A DNA stretch of 64,000 nucleotides, taken from NCBI RefSeq assembly GCF_009870125.1, contig NC_046681.1, positions 5,035,001 through 5,099,000 on the forward strand. Reading direction: 5' to 3'. This DNA comes from Drosophila pseudoobscura (Eukaryota > Arthropoda > Insecta > Diptera > Drosophilidae). The notes beneath the pieces were generated by a model. The model saw nothing but the letters and a program-made list of their open reading frames with translations. It was not told the DNA's origin and searched no databases. The translations under genes were made by a program, and so were the position numbers. Shown one piece after another: positions 1 through 13,200 of the stretch. Numbering within the stretch: position 1 is the first letter of the stretch; each line of letters begins with the position of its first letter.

Positions 1-1199
1 AATACAATTTTCATATAATTTAAATTCATTTTTCGGCATCGCCTGTGCCATAAAACTTTGTCTGCAGCCGTCTGCCAGGCTGCAGATGCATTTGCTTCCC
101 CGCATAGCCCCTCTGGGTCTGGGGCTGGGTCCTTGTCTTTCTCTTCAGCCATACCATATAAACATGCGCTTATTTTGTATCTAGATAGTGAAGCGTTGTC
201 CTCCGCTTTTGCTTCCTTCGCTCGCCGGCGGCTCAACATAATCAACATTGCGTATACGCAGCGTTGCTGCGGTTGGGCTGCCTTTGTCCTCCTCCCCATA
301 TTGATATTGCAGATAATGCCATAAAATTGTGCAAATATTTTTGGGAGCATTATTTTGCATGGTCTTTACTCTGGCTCAACTTGACTTTGTTTTCCCCTGT
401 TTCTTTTTTTGTAATATTTCATTTTTGTTATATCAACGCCTCGACTTGCTCGTTGGCCCGACTTGAGTCTGGTCTCCGATTTCGTGTCCTCTTCCTTTAT
501 TTTCAATTTGCTGTTGCCCCGATCCGCCCCAGTCCTCCCCATGGTCCCTATTGCTCGTTCGGGTCCGGGTAAAGGTCCGGGGCCTTGGCTTGTTTTATGA
601 GCCCTCGTTGTGCTGCTTTTGTTTTGGCTTTGACTTTCGCGTTTAGATTATAAATGTTTGGCAAATGTTTTCACAATAGTGGGCTGTTGGTCCTGCTGTA
701 ATCCCTCGACCCTTGAGAGTTCCATCATCGCCCTCCCTTTCTCTTTTCCCTGTAATGAGTTTTGCTGCTGTCTTCGGGGTCTCTCAAGTGAGTTGGACTT
801 GAGTCGGTTCTGGGTCCTGGTCTGGGTCTGAATCTTATTGCTGTAGTCTCCTTCTTTCGTGTGGGAATTTGCTTGCTCGTATAATACATTTGGCATAATG
901 ATGGTAATGATTATGCGTGCCGGCCAGCCGGCAATTTATTGCTTAATGAAAGATTTGTATGCATTTACGCAATTAGCTGGAAATAATTTATGCGCAATTG
1001 AAAATCGATTTAAATTGATTTGTAATCGGCCACATGTCCGTACATATGTGGCATGTGCTAGGTTTTTGGCAGTGCTTTTGTGTATTTTTTGCGTTCAAAA
1101 TGAAGTTGCATGAACGCTGTATAACAAACAAGTTTTATATATACATATAAAGAGTTCCTTATTCTGATTTGTAATCCATTTGTCATTATTCTATTGCAG
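1..1199. other. Intronic sequence 5' of the first visible exon
   Basis: Low-complexity, T-rich sequence with no supported exon on either strand apart from the acceptor at 1198-1199. Open frames here lack homology features and splice context. I see nothing else. Confidence 0.6.
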
Positions 1200-1281
1200 G
1201 GTTCGCAATTGGGCCCTGAAGTTCGGCGTTGATCTATGGGAATTTGGACGGCAATTTACCAAAATGAACGAGATCAAAAAT
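1200..1281 (+). CDS. alpha2/delta exon, most 5' one in the window
   Basis: An 82-base exon preceded by a pyrimidine-rich CAG acceptor and followed by GTAAGT. It completes a split codon and then reads RNWALKFGVDLWEFGRQF and TKMNEIKN, typical of the alpha2/delta N-terminal region just after the signal peptide. It ends in phase 0. Confidence 0.85.
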
Positions 1282-4200
1282 GTAAGTAAATGTAATTAGC
1301 CAAAATATAGCCATATGGCTAGACCGAACAAGCAAAACATATATATCTCCACAAAAATACATATGTATCAGATAATGCCAGTAAATGGATACAACAAATG
1401 GAATTTGTTAATGGTATTGGCCATGTCTGGCGGTTTAGCCGAAACAAATACACTTAAGCTCTTTGGGCACTTAGTTCAACTTATCGATAAGAGAGCAGAG
1501 CATTTTTAGATAAATGCTTAGACGATGGCAAGGCTTCGGAGGGGCTTAACCAGCAAATGCCTCAATTTTTCGTGTTCTTCCTCTGACGTTCCTCTTATTT
1601 GGCTCCTCTTCCCAGCTATTTGTTGTTGGCCCTAATGCAATTTAAACACAAATAAGGCTAATTGAGGGGGCACTGCTAGCAGTAGGGGGTGTACCAGGGG
1701 GCTGGCTGGTTGGTGGCCGGGTGGCAGTTGCGTAAGTGTGTGACTGTGTGCTATCTATGTTAATAAGCATGGCTGTGTTTGGCTTTGGTTGACTGCGTGG
1801 TCTGCGGTGGCGGGTGGCGGATGGTGGATGGTGGATAGGTCTCCTCCTCAGGCAGTCGCGTATTTTTGCGTTTAATCAGACGTGCATGAGTTAGTGGGTT
1901 GCCTTTATTATGTGTGTGTGTAGTACATCTATACAGATTTACATTCTTGCAGCACTCTGGGGGGAACTTTTTCTTTTGTGGGTTTGTTATGAACATACCC
2001 TGGAAGACATAGAGATATAGTTAAATAATTTTTTGTTCTGTTTTTGTCGTATCTTGAGACATATTTTATTACAAATATTACAAATAATCTACACAAATAC
2101 AAATAAATAAAAATAAGTAAAGCATATTAGAATAATAAACGAGGGGGAACGTTGTGAGTTGCTGCGGACACCGCAACACTACGGTTATACCCGATACTAA
2201 GTCAGTATGGCTCTCCTCTGGCAGACGCCGCTAATATTAAACGACACGACAAAGAGTGCGTGCGAGAGAGACAGAAAATCAGTCTGAGCTACGCGCTGCG
2301 TAGCCACTGCAAATTGATTTGTTCCTTTTGGCTATAAAAATGATCTGATCTGATCCAGATTCACCAATCTGATAGATATGGTCATTATCTATGATTCTGC
2401 GTTTTTAGTTTTCTCAAATTTGCAATATTGTGGATGCAACAGATTTTCGTCCTTTGTGGGGGCGGAAGGGGGTGGGACAAAATTTTGAGATATACGTTTT
2501 ATAGTGACATCTTAAAGGAGTGTGTGTACCAAATTTGGTTACTCTAGCCTTAATAGTCTCTGAGATTTGTGGTTGCCTCAGATTTTCGTCCTTTGCGGGG
2601 GCGGAAGGGGGTGTGGCGAAATTTGGACAGGAAACGGTCAAGGTCCGATATCACAGGAGTGTGGATACCAAATTTGGTTGCTCTGGCTTTTATAGGTTCT
2701 GAGATCCTTGAACTCATATTTTGCAATTGGCAAAACCGACCATGAAACCTGTGTGTTAGAGTGAGACAGAGCGAGAAAGAGTGATATTGTTTTCGTGATT
2801 CTGGCTGTAATAATTATACGATCTGGTTCAGATTTTGCACTCTAGAAGATATAGTAAACTTCTACGATTCTGCGTTTTTAGTTTTCTCGTATCGTCGAAA
2901 TTGTGGATGCCACAGATTTTCGCTCTTTGTGGGGGCGGAAGTGGGCGGGGCAAAGTTTTGAAATATTTTTGGAGCAGTGACATATCACAGAAGTCTGGAT
3001 CCAAAACATCGTTGCTCTAGCTCTTATAGTCTTTGAGCATTAGGCGCTGAAGGGGACGGACAGACGGACAGACGGACGGACGGACAGACGGACAGACGGA
3101 CAGACAGACATGGCTCAATCGACTCGGCTATTGATGCTGATCAAGAATATATATACTTTATGGGGTCGGAAACGATTCCTTCTGGACGTTACACACATCC
3201 ACTTTTACCACAAATCTAATATACCCCAATACTCATTTTGAGTATCGGGTATAAAAACTATAATGCGGAGAAGCTCAGTGTTAGGGAGTGGATAAAGCTT
3301 CTCAGAGGATCTCAGCGGTTAAAATATGTTTCTTCATATTATAATAAACATAATAAGAACACGTAGGGTTTCTTATACTCGTATTATCCGCAACATAATG
3401 AGGATACATAATAAAACACCGCTGATAATATAATTTATAAAATAACTAATTTATTTACTGCTTCCCACGAACTGCACTGAAATTTAGAATAATCCCTGCT
3501 AGGGTATAAATATCAGCAAAAGTAGTCATAGGCCAGAGACAGAGAGACACTGAGAGAGAATGCCCAGAAATATGGTAAGAGAAAGAGAGGGTGAGAATGC
3601 GAGAGTGCGAGGACGAAACAAAAGAGAAAAGGAAGATACTGGGGCCGAGCCCGAACCCATGCCACATCCACACTCAGAATAAGAGTCAGGGGCAGAGGCA
3701 GGGGCAGAGTCAGAGGCAGCTAAAATGCAAATAAATTTGCTGGCTGTGACTGTCATTGAGTCTGTAATTGTCAAGTGCCGTGTTGCTGTTGCTTCTCTCT
3801 CTCACTTGTTGTTGCTGTGGGTGTTGTTGTGTGTGTGGGTGTATGCGTGCTTGGGTGTGTGTGTGTGTGTGTGTGTGTGTTATCATTGCCTTTGTAGTGC
3901 TGGGTTGGGTATGTGGATGGGCGGTGGTGCTGGGGCTGCTGCTGTCGCTGACAATGTTTGTTTGTGTTAATTTAAAGCGCACGTCGCAGCACAGCGACAA
4001 AAAAATGAGAACCTACGCCCAGATTGAATTAAATATCAAGTATACGCGACGTGGTGCGTCCTCTGTGCGGATGGGCATCGCTGTGAGTGAACGGAATTGT
4101 TGTGAAATGGCCTTGTATGATTGTGTATCTGTGTCTGTGCTTTATAAACACAATGTCGTAGCAGAGAGTGGTGTGCGAAAGAATGTTTATCTGCCCCTCT

Positions 4201-7200
4201 GTCTGTCTGTTCGTTTGCCTGCGCACGGGTATCCCTTGTTAACGCCTTCAACCTTCTATGGTTCTGTTGCCAGCAATGGCTAATAAATTGTGGGCATTAT
4301 AAAATTATTGGCATGCCAAAAAAATGAGCATAATATTAAAGGATTCCGCATTGACATGGGATTTGGGATGGCAAGTGCTTTAGGTTGAATGGATGGGAGT
4401 GGGACATCATGGCTTGCGAGAGGCTGATTAAAGAAGATGTTAGGTCTGTTATAGTTTGAAGCTGGTGAGCAACCTGTTCTTCATTGTCGTAGTAGTAGTA
4501 AACAAAATAAACGATTTTTTATTTTTATAACCCAACTTTGGGGCATCGTAATGTCCGAAGCGCACAGTTCGACAGACTCGTTGACCCACAACTTGCATCC
4601 ACGGCTTGGCAATCTCGAAAATAGTTGCCAAATGGAAACTATTGACAGGCGCCGGGGTCTTCTGACAATATCAATTCAATTAGGGCTCTCCTTTTCTTGT
4701 TCTTGTTGGTACTTTCGCTGACACAATTTGGTTGTTCCATCGACTTGACAGTTGTCCTTCAAAAAATGTTTGCAATATAATAAAAAGCTACACAAAAAAA
4801 GAGAGAAGAAAAATTAAAAAGGAAAGCAAACCGTGTTGTGTGTGTGGAAGCCTCTTGCTCGTTCTTATCCGCCCCCTTTCTTCTTCACTTTTTCAGCTTT
4901 TCTCGTATTTTCCTGCTGCTTTTTGTTTGTTGTTTTGTTTAGCTACTTTCTGCTCGGCATTTTAAAGTAGCATAATAAAATGTAAAACAAATGCAGCGCA
5001 CACGTTCAGTTATGCGAAAGGCGTCGCAGGACAACAGCAACAACAACAACAACAAAAAAACAACTCTCTAAAGACAAAATGGCTGCCACCAGTGAAAACG
5101 GAGGGGAGCGCGACAGTGTGTGTGTGTGTGAGTGCTTGGAATGCCTGAGCGAGGCGGATATTCATTTATTTTATTTTATTTTATTTTCCTTTTGCCTTGG
5201 GGCTGGCAACGTTTAGCGCTGACTAGCTTAAAAAATACATACATATATCTACCTAAGCCATGAATTATTTTCTTGAGACACATATAGCATACAACACGGC
5301 TTACAGCGTACAGTCAGATGAGACTGAATAGTGTAAGGTCTAAGATGAAGCGCTCTCAATTAATTCGAATTCAAATTTGAAATTTGAAATAAATTGTTTG
5401 CTACTACTCGTAATTGCTAATGTTTATTTATCTAGTCCTCATCCACAGACCTTATTAACAGAGAACTAGTGGCGTCAATCTCAGCTTAAGGCGGAGTCGA
5501 CAGTGATCGTTGCATCAAATGTCTTTATAGGGCAGACTATGAGGAGGTGGCCTCTTCGTGGTAGTCTGAATCAGAGCTCAATATCGATTCATTTGCGACT
5601 AGTAGACATCGCAAATGTTGCAAACTGGCTGTCATGCTTATGTTACCCTAAGCCCCAGCCGTACGAGTAGCAGAGAGAGACTCCATCGACAACATGACAG
5701 TACACAAAGTGTTACACATTTGCTTAGTCCAAATGACAGGAGTCCCCCCACCCATCACCCATCACCCGCTCCTGCTGTCTCTGTTACTCTCCCTTTCCAT
5801 CTCTTTCTCTTTCGCTGCGATTGCTGCGTGGCGTTGCTCGCCTCGCACTCGCACTCTCACGACTGTGACGCCATTATGGCAAATGATGATGTGTACCGAA
5901 CGATGATGCAAATGACGATGATGAAGTCGAGCTGTTGTGATCATTATCAGGCATCTCTTTCTCTCTTTCTCTTCTCTCTTTGTTACTTGCAGTGAAATAT
6001 GGGTCAAATTCAAGTCGAAATTGCAAAACAGAAATGGCTGCGCATTTCTTCGAGATGCTCTCCCTCCCTCTCTCTCACTCTCTCTCTATTCGCTTCTCAT
6101 TTCTTAGCATGCAAATAAATTTAAGCATGCTCCCATTTTGCACGTAATACAGAACTTTTTAGCTGCAAAAAATGAAAAGAAAATTCAAAAAAATAGAAAA
6201 ACAAGCGCTTGCTCTCTTTTTTCTTCCGTTCAACCTTCGCCCTGGCTTTGCTTTCACCTCCATTTCATATTCTTGGCCAGTTCGTAATGTAAGTGGCTTG
6301 CAAATTGCTCTACGAGTATTATTCCTTGTACTTGGCATTCGCGGTGGTCGACGATTGAAGGTAAAATTACGGGTAAACCAACTGTAAGACGAGTTCATAA
6401 TAAGTGAAAAGTAAAAGTCGAAGTCCATTGGGCAGAATACTCTGGAATAGTTTAGGGGTCATACAATAATGCTGCAACATTTGTAAGACCTTACGAATCT
6501 CTTTTAGAGTCTGAAATTGATTCATAAATATATCCAGTAGTATATCTACAATATCTACAATACCCATCTATTATAAATCTGACGTCACGGTGGTTGTGCA
6601 ATTTTTTTAACAGGTATGCGAATTGGCTATTACCTATTTTTACCCTAAGACCCCATATCACCAGCTTTTAATCGGGATTCTAGTACGAGTACGAGCCAAA
6701 TATTGAATATTCCACTCATCCGAAAGTGCTGAGTGGTGCTATGGATAAAAAATATCTTCATTGCTTTGTGCTCAGATTATGCTTTGGATATTTTTATTCC
6801 TCGGGGCACTTCATAGAAACAATTGGAATTGGTTTTCAGGCATTGCAACGAACAATTTCATGGTCCTTCTTTCGTTTGTTACTCGAACTTAAGCAGAAAC
6901 TGCTTACAAACAGTTAGGGGAAATATTGATATTACTGTTACAAATTTCACTGGAAGTATATACTTTATTTGAGCAAATATTCTTGTACTAAACATGAAGC
7001 CAGCCAAACCGGATTACTTTGGCAATAAGATAAATGCAAACCAGCGTAAATTTAATTATGAGCTGACTACATAATCAAGGCTTACTATTCAGCTGCTGCT
7101 CAATCCACGGTTGAAACTGGGCCACATTCGTGTACGTAGCCGGTACGTTTTCCTTTCCACACTCGATTCCCCAGTTGACGATTCCGACCTGCTCGTATCG

Positions 7201-10200
7201 GCTCGTGTTCTCGGCCAGGGGACAGAACAACGCGGAGCCGCCATCGCCCTGGCAGGCATCCTTACCATTCTCTCCACCTGCGCAAACGAAGCTAGGGGCC
7301 AAGACGAAGGATCTGCCCAGGCGGGTCTGCCTCAACTGATTCTGGCACGTATCCCTGTCCACGATGGGCAGCTCAATTTTCTTCAGTATGCTCGAATAGT
7401 CAACGTCCGGGTATGCTTTTTTCCCCCAACCGGCGACAAAGCAGCGCGCTTCAATGGACTTCTCCGCGGTGGCCAAACAAATGGGCCTGATGTGTGCTGT
7501 CCTGGGGAGCGGGCTCTCAAAGAAGAGGAGTGCCAGGTTGTTGGATCCAGTTTTCACATCGAAGTTCTCATGCTTCACAACCCTCGAAACTTGGCGCTCT
7601 TCATGCGGATTGCTCTCCTCCGTGCTTGACAAGTCCCAATCGCCAGCTCTGACTACAATATCGGCTTCTGACTTATCCGCCAGGAGGTGGGCTGCCATGA
7701 GGACGGCATTCTGGCTAACCAGAGAGCCACCGCCGAAGTATTGACCTTTATGGAACAGAGCAATCGTCCAGGGGAATTCTCCAAACTTCGCCTGATCCTC
7801 AGATGCATTGGCGTTCGCCTCCAGTCCGCTTGGATTGCTCATGCCACATAGGTCTTCAGCATCCGAAGGTCCTTCAGTCACATCAACTGACTCGTCCTGT
7901 AAAAGTAGAAGCAATCACAGGAATGTACGCGAATGTACGCCTCCTTAGTACTTACCACCTGCGAAATGTCGCAGCAAACTTCTGAGGCTTGGCACACGGC
8001 CGATCGGTACTGTCCCATTTGAGCTAAGCAGCGGTCTTTAGAGACACACATTTGCTGATCGCCACAAGGAGTGACAGGATCGCCTCGCCCCAGTAGAGCG
8101 CAGCTCAAAAGAATAGCTCCGAGTGCCCACTGTTTCGACATGGTTTGTTTGAGAATAGATAGCTCGTACTAAATTCCCAGTGGCTGCGATGGTGTATTTA
8201 TATGAGGGCCGTTATCAATTTGAAGCTTAAAGACTTAAAGCTCAACCTTGACCTGACCCGACTTCCCACAAATTAATAAATCGGTTCTCAAGAAAATTGT
8301 TGCCATTCTTCCGAAACTCGGAGAATATATAAAATGTGAGTACAGCGGCAAATTCTTCTTTGAATAACCTCTATAATCTGTCTGAATGAACCATATATTT
8401 TCAAATGATATATGCGCAAAACATAGCATCTCTCTATGCCCCCTAATTCTCGAAATTTTCTGAAAATAATGTTCAATGTCTACCATCTACTCTGTAGTAC
8501 ATTTATTGCTTTTAAATGTTAGATATACCTATACTCGTATTACTAATACGATAAAGTAAGCCCGTAATCAGTTACGTGAAGGGAAATACCCGTAGGACAG
8601 TGAGGCATTCAATCATAATGAGGCATAATCAGCATGCGGCCCTTCTTTCGAAACGTCTTCCGGCCGTAATTTGTGATCTTTCTGCATTTTGAGTGGATGT
8701 ATTTTGTCTGGCAAAGCTTTCAGAGTGAGATCTCTACCGAATACTTTCAGGCTATAGATCATATAGCTGCCATCTTTTCGGTTGAAGGGTTGGAATGGTA
8801 TTGAGACCCAGACGGCCTCACAGTCAGTAATCCAATTTCAAGCACATAAATTCTCTCTTTAACCCATCGGCTTCAAGTGATAAGATCAGTTGTCCAGCAC
8901 ATACATCAGATTGGGCTCAATATAGTGAAAGGATATGGCCAGATCTGAGCAGCAATTTAGAACCCTGAAGGAAAGATAAACTTTTGGATTACATCATCCG
9001 TCTTGTAATAGAAGTAGTTCCAGCACCAATATTGATAATCCCACTTGGCGGGTATCAGATTTTGGATGCCCTACGGTTCGGTAGGCCTTCGACCACAAAC
9101 CGACGGAGATCCTCTTGGCTGAGAGCGTAGCCAGCTCCGCCGGAGATGCAACCTAGTTTGCTTGACGTCCATTCGCACATTCGATTCATGCTTCCCAGTG
9201 ATGACGTTCGGAGCAACAGATAGTTCACCGGGTCAGCTAGTATTCTGAGAAAAACTGAAGTATTGGTATTTTATTGATATTGATAATTACCGAAATAATG
9301 TTTGAAAAATATGATTACCTGTGAAAACCATCTGTTAGCAAATCATCGAGTGGATTTTTCTTTTCTGAAGCTCTGAATTTAGGATCCCATTTCAATTAGT
9401 CTTTTCCAACTTATGTTGAACCACAAAATGTCCTTCAGTCTCTTGCCAGCAGAACTCCATCTTCAGATCCCACTCGAGCAATAAAAAATATGTAATCCTT
9501 TAGACGACTCCCTTTCCATTGCCCTTTGGGTTTTTGTTTTGTGTTGGGCGTCTGAGAAATTATAAGTTTTCGAAGGCTACAAACTAAAATGCAGATTGTC
9601 GGTCATTTGTTTGGGCAAGTGGTGGCCACTCCTATCCCAACTCCTACTCGTACTCCCTCGGACTTCGGCACAAACCAGCTTCGAGTCCACGCTTCTGCTC
9701 CATTTCCCGGGCTTGGTGACAAATACAAAGGCCTTGTTAGAGGCCAAAGCAATGGGCTTTCGGTCTGTGGAGAGATTGGGTGCGGCGCCGACGGGGGCGC
9801 GGTGGCACGGGGCGACAGATCGAGTTGGTTTTGTGTGTTTGGCTAACTAAGTGTGTGGCGAACAGTGTTGCGGACTGTAAAGAGACTAATCGTAAATCAA
9901 GGCGTCGACTCGCCGACGCACTTGAGGGCGGGTGGAGCTACCGAAATGGCTAAGGGCTGCTCCACTCCTTCATGGGGCTACTCTACATCCACTGGCTTTT
10001 GTGCGGTCCAAAATGCATTCGGGCTGCAGACCCCCAAACCTCAAACCGAACCCCAACCATGCTTCGCCTCTGATGAAGGTGGAACTTTATATATGTATAT
10101 CCCTGTATGAGTACGAGTATATATACAGCCAGTGCTTGTCTATGCAAATATTTGAGTCTGTCGTTGTCGTTTGGTGGCGAAAATGCGAGCATGACATACA

Positions 10201-13200
10201 GCTGCCGGAGCAAACAAATGTTAAGTGAGGGCTGGGATGGGATGGGCCCTGGCCCTGGATGGGAGTGCGACCGGATGTTGGGGTCTATCCTTAATGAAAG
10301 TATAAAGCAAATTAAATATTTAATTTGATTAAATCCTTTGAGGGTACATCCATTAAATGGAAGTGGAGAACTAAAGTTGATTTCACTCAACTCCCCTGCC
10401 TCTATGAAGCAGAACCTCATGGGAAACTGAAATCATGCTCAAAAACATTTCCGGAACACTTGCCACATTCTCTGCAGAAAATATTTTCAAAATTTGGTGG
10501 CACTCCAAGCAAAGTTTGATGGGGTTTCATTGAGTAATTATGATAGTTTCGAGTATAAGTATTGAGTACAGTTATACCATGAGATCAATATGATATTTGA
10601 TATATTCCGAAAAAGACTTGGAGAAAAACAGTTGGCTTGCCACTTATGGTATGTTAGGGCCTGGAAATATTTCATTTTAGATTTATTTTATTTTTTATGA
10701 AGTTTGGCAACACGGCCTTTGCATGCCATCCACTCGACAAAGAAGCCTCCCCATAAGGCAATTAGAGCTGGCAGAAAAGCCCGCTCCCTCCGTTCAGAAA
10801 GCCATCAAAACTAACCAACTTTTTTACCTAGCAATTAAAACATGAAAAACATGCTAATTAAAACTTAAATGCAGCATTCTTGATGCGAAAAAAATTGGAG
10901 AAAGTCCACGAAGAGAAGAAAAGGCAACAAACTGCAGCAGAGGGCAAAAACTATTAACTTTAATATTGGAAAATGGCGGCCCGTGCCGGGCGCCTGGAAA
11001 AGTGAGCAGAAATCTTGCGATGCGGAGAAATTTGCAAAAGAAATCTCCGCTTGACTGCACATGGAAACATGCGCGTTGATGCGAGACATTGTTTCCCTTC
11101 TCCGAAGTATGCCGTAAGGAGAGGATGAGCGCACCAGGAGGGTGCCAGCGACATCTTCATTAAAATCTAATTAGCGCATTGCCAGACCAGACCAGACCAG
11201 ACCCGACCAGGGCAGAGAACAGAGAAAAGAGAGACCTGGGCTTCCCCGGTTGTTGAGCACATAATCAGTCAGCCAGGAGCAGGCCAGGAGCAAGCCAGGA
11301 GCGAAGTCAAGTTACCTAGCATTTGAATTACACTTGGAGCAATTCGCACGACGTACTTACACTTCGTACAGAGGATACCTTTTCATTTTATGAAGCAATG
11401 TCAGTTGCTTTGAAAAAATGTGATTCAAATTGCAGACAATATGATGTGGCTTAATAGTGTTCGTTCTTCTCATTCAATCCAGGCACATTTATTTCCTCAG
11501 TGCTACTTTGTTTCTCCCAGTGCATCAGGTGGATGATGCTGCAGCTGGTGCTGGAGCCGCTCCTGCATGCGTAAGCTGCTTAACTTGTGCCGGAATTCAA
11601 CAGGAGCAGAAGCCACGGGCAGCAAAGCTCAGGAATGCTCTCCGCTCAGTCTCCGTGCATCCCATCTGAACCTCCTGATCCCATCCTCCCGAGCTGTCCT
11701 TGCTCTACTTAAAGTTTTGCGCCAGCTGCATACGCACCCAGCGAGTGGATAGCAGGAGGGACATGCAGAGCGAGCAGGACGAGTCGGCCGCCTTAGGGCT
11801 TCGCCTTGCGCAACATTTTCGAATTCCAGAGTCAACCGCAAAATGAAAAACTTTCTATGGCTGCTGCTGCCGCTGCTGCTACAGCCGCTGCTGCTCCTGC
11901 AACTGCTCTCCCTCTGCGAGTCCTTGCCATATTGTATACATATTGTATATAGTTCTCTGCACTCCCTCACCCACCCATACACCCATCCACCCAACCCTCT
12001 CCACCCCCAGTAGGACACTCTAACACACACACACACACGCGCGTGTCCTTCAGGCGTGCATTGCATTTCGATGCTGCTCTCGTGGAAATTGCTTTATAAA
12101 ATGTTGCCATCGCATAAAAGTTGTGTGAGGTTTTTGTGGGCGTGGCCGCTACCACTGGTGCCCCACTCCCACTGCCACGGCTAGCTTCTTGAGGGCTCCG
12201 CTTTCTTTTTCCTATCAAATACGTATACGTAATTTTTATTTTATTTTTTAAATTTCCCTCATTGATTCTTTTTTATGCTGCGGCTTGTTGCTTGACATGC
12301 TTTTAATTTTCAATGCATTTTCTCCGCCCCACTGGGGCGCTCCTCTTCTCGATTTTTTCTACTTTTTAACCGTCGGCTATTATTGCTTTGATTTGGCAAT
12401 AGTTTGCTAATGGATTTCCAGATGCTATAAATCATTTTCGGGGAAAAACTTTATCGGAGCGTGTCTGTTGCAAGGGTTTGGCGGGGTGAGTGATGAAAAT
12501 GGTTTCTCCAATCTAAAAGTTGTAAAGTGAAGTGAAAATGTTTTTCTTACTGAAGAAATATAATGCATATTAGTGGAGGTCATCTTTTAATCTTTTTAAA
12601 CGCCTACGCGGCACATTACGAGAGAGCCCAACTCAAATCCAGCACGTACTTAGAAGTATAGAGATTAGCAATTGCCAATGTGTTGGGTTATTTCCAAATG
12701 TGAAACTTGGGACTTGTAATCTTCTAACTTTGGCATTTTGAAATCGATTTCCTGCAGTTTTGTACGTCATAATCAATTACGTTATCGTTTCGAATCACTT
12801 CCAATGACTTTTCAGTCAGGCAATCGAAATTCCTTACCCACAAGCAAGTAAACTGCCAAGCTCCGTTTTGCTAATATCCTGAGAAGTCGTGAGGAGGCTA
12901 CTGTCTTGGCCCATTCGTGCCGCATTGGGCGGAAACGTCTGTAAGCCAAGTGCAGCAGCAGACATAATTTGGGCGTTTTAAATCCTCGTGTAGAATTTAT
13001 AATGCTCAATGGATTACAACTTGGACAGGGACGGAGATTCCTAGAAGGAGAGCGAGTCAGGCTATCTCTTGTGAGAGTAATACTTTCTTTTTTCCAAACT
13101 TTCATGTGTGTGTCTGCGTGTGTGTGTGTGACATTTTCTTTAGCCAACTAATGAATGCCTCAAAGAGTTTTCTCCCTGCAGTTTTAGTTTTGCGGCCAGG

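Noticed and set aside
3710..4283. His/Thr- and Cys/Val-rich frames on both strands
   Set aside because: Products of the GT/CA microsatellite; low complexity, no start or domain.
5694..5995. Overlapping Ser/Thr/Leu-rich frames
   Set aside because: Pyrimidine-rich intronic sequence; two frames overlap with similar quality and neither has a domain.
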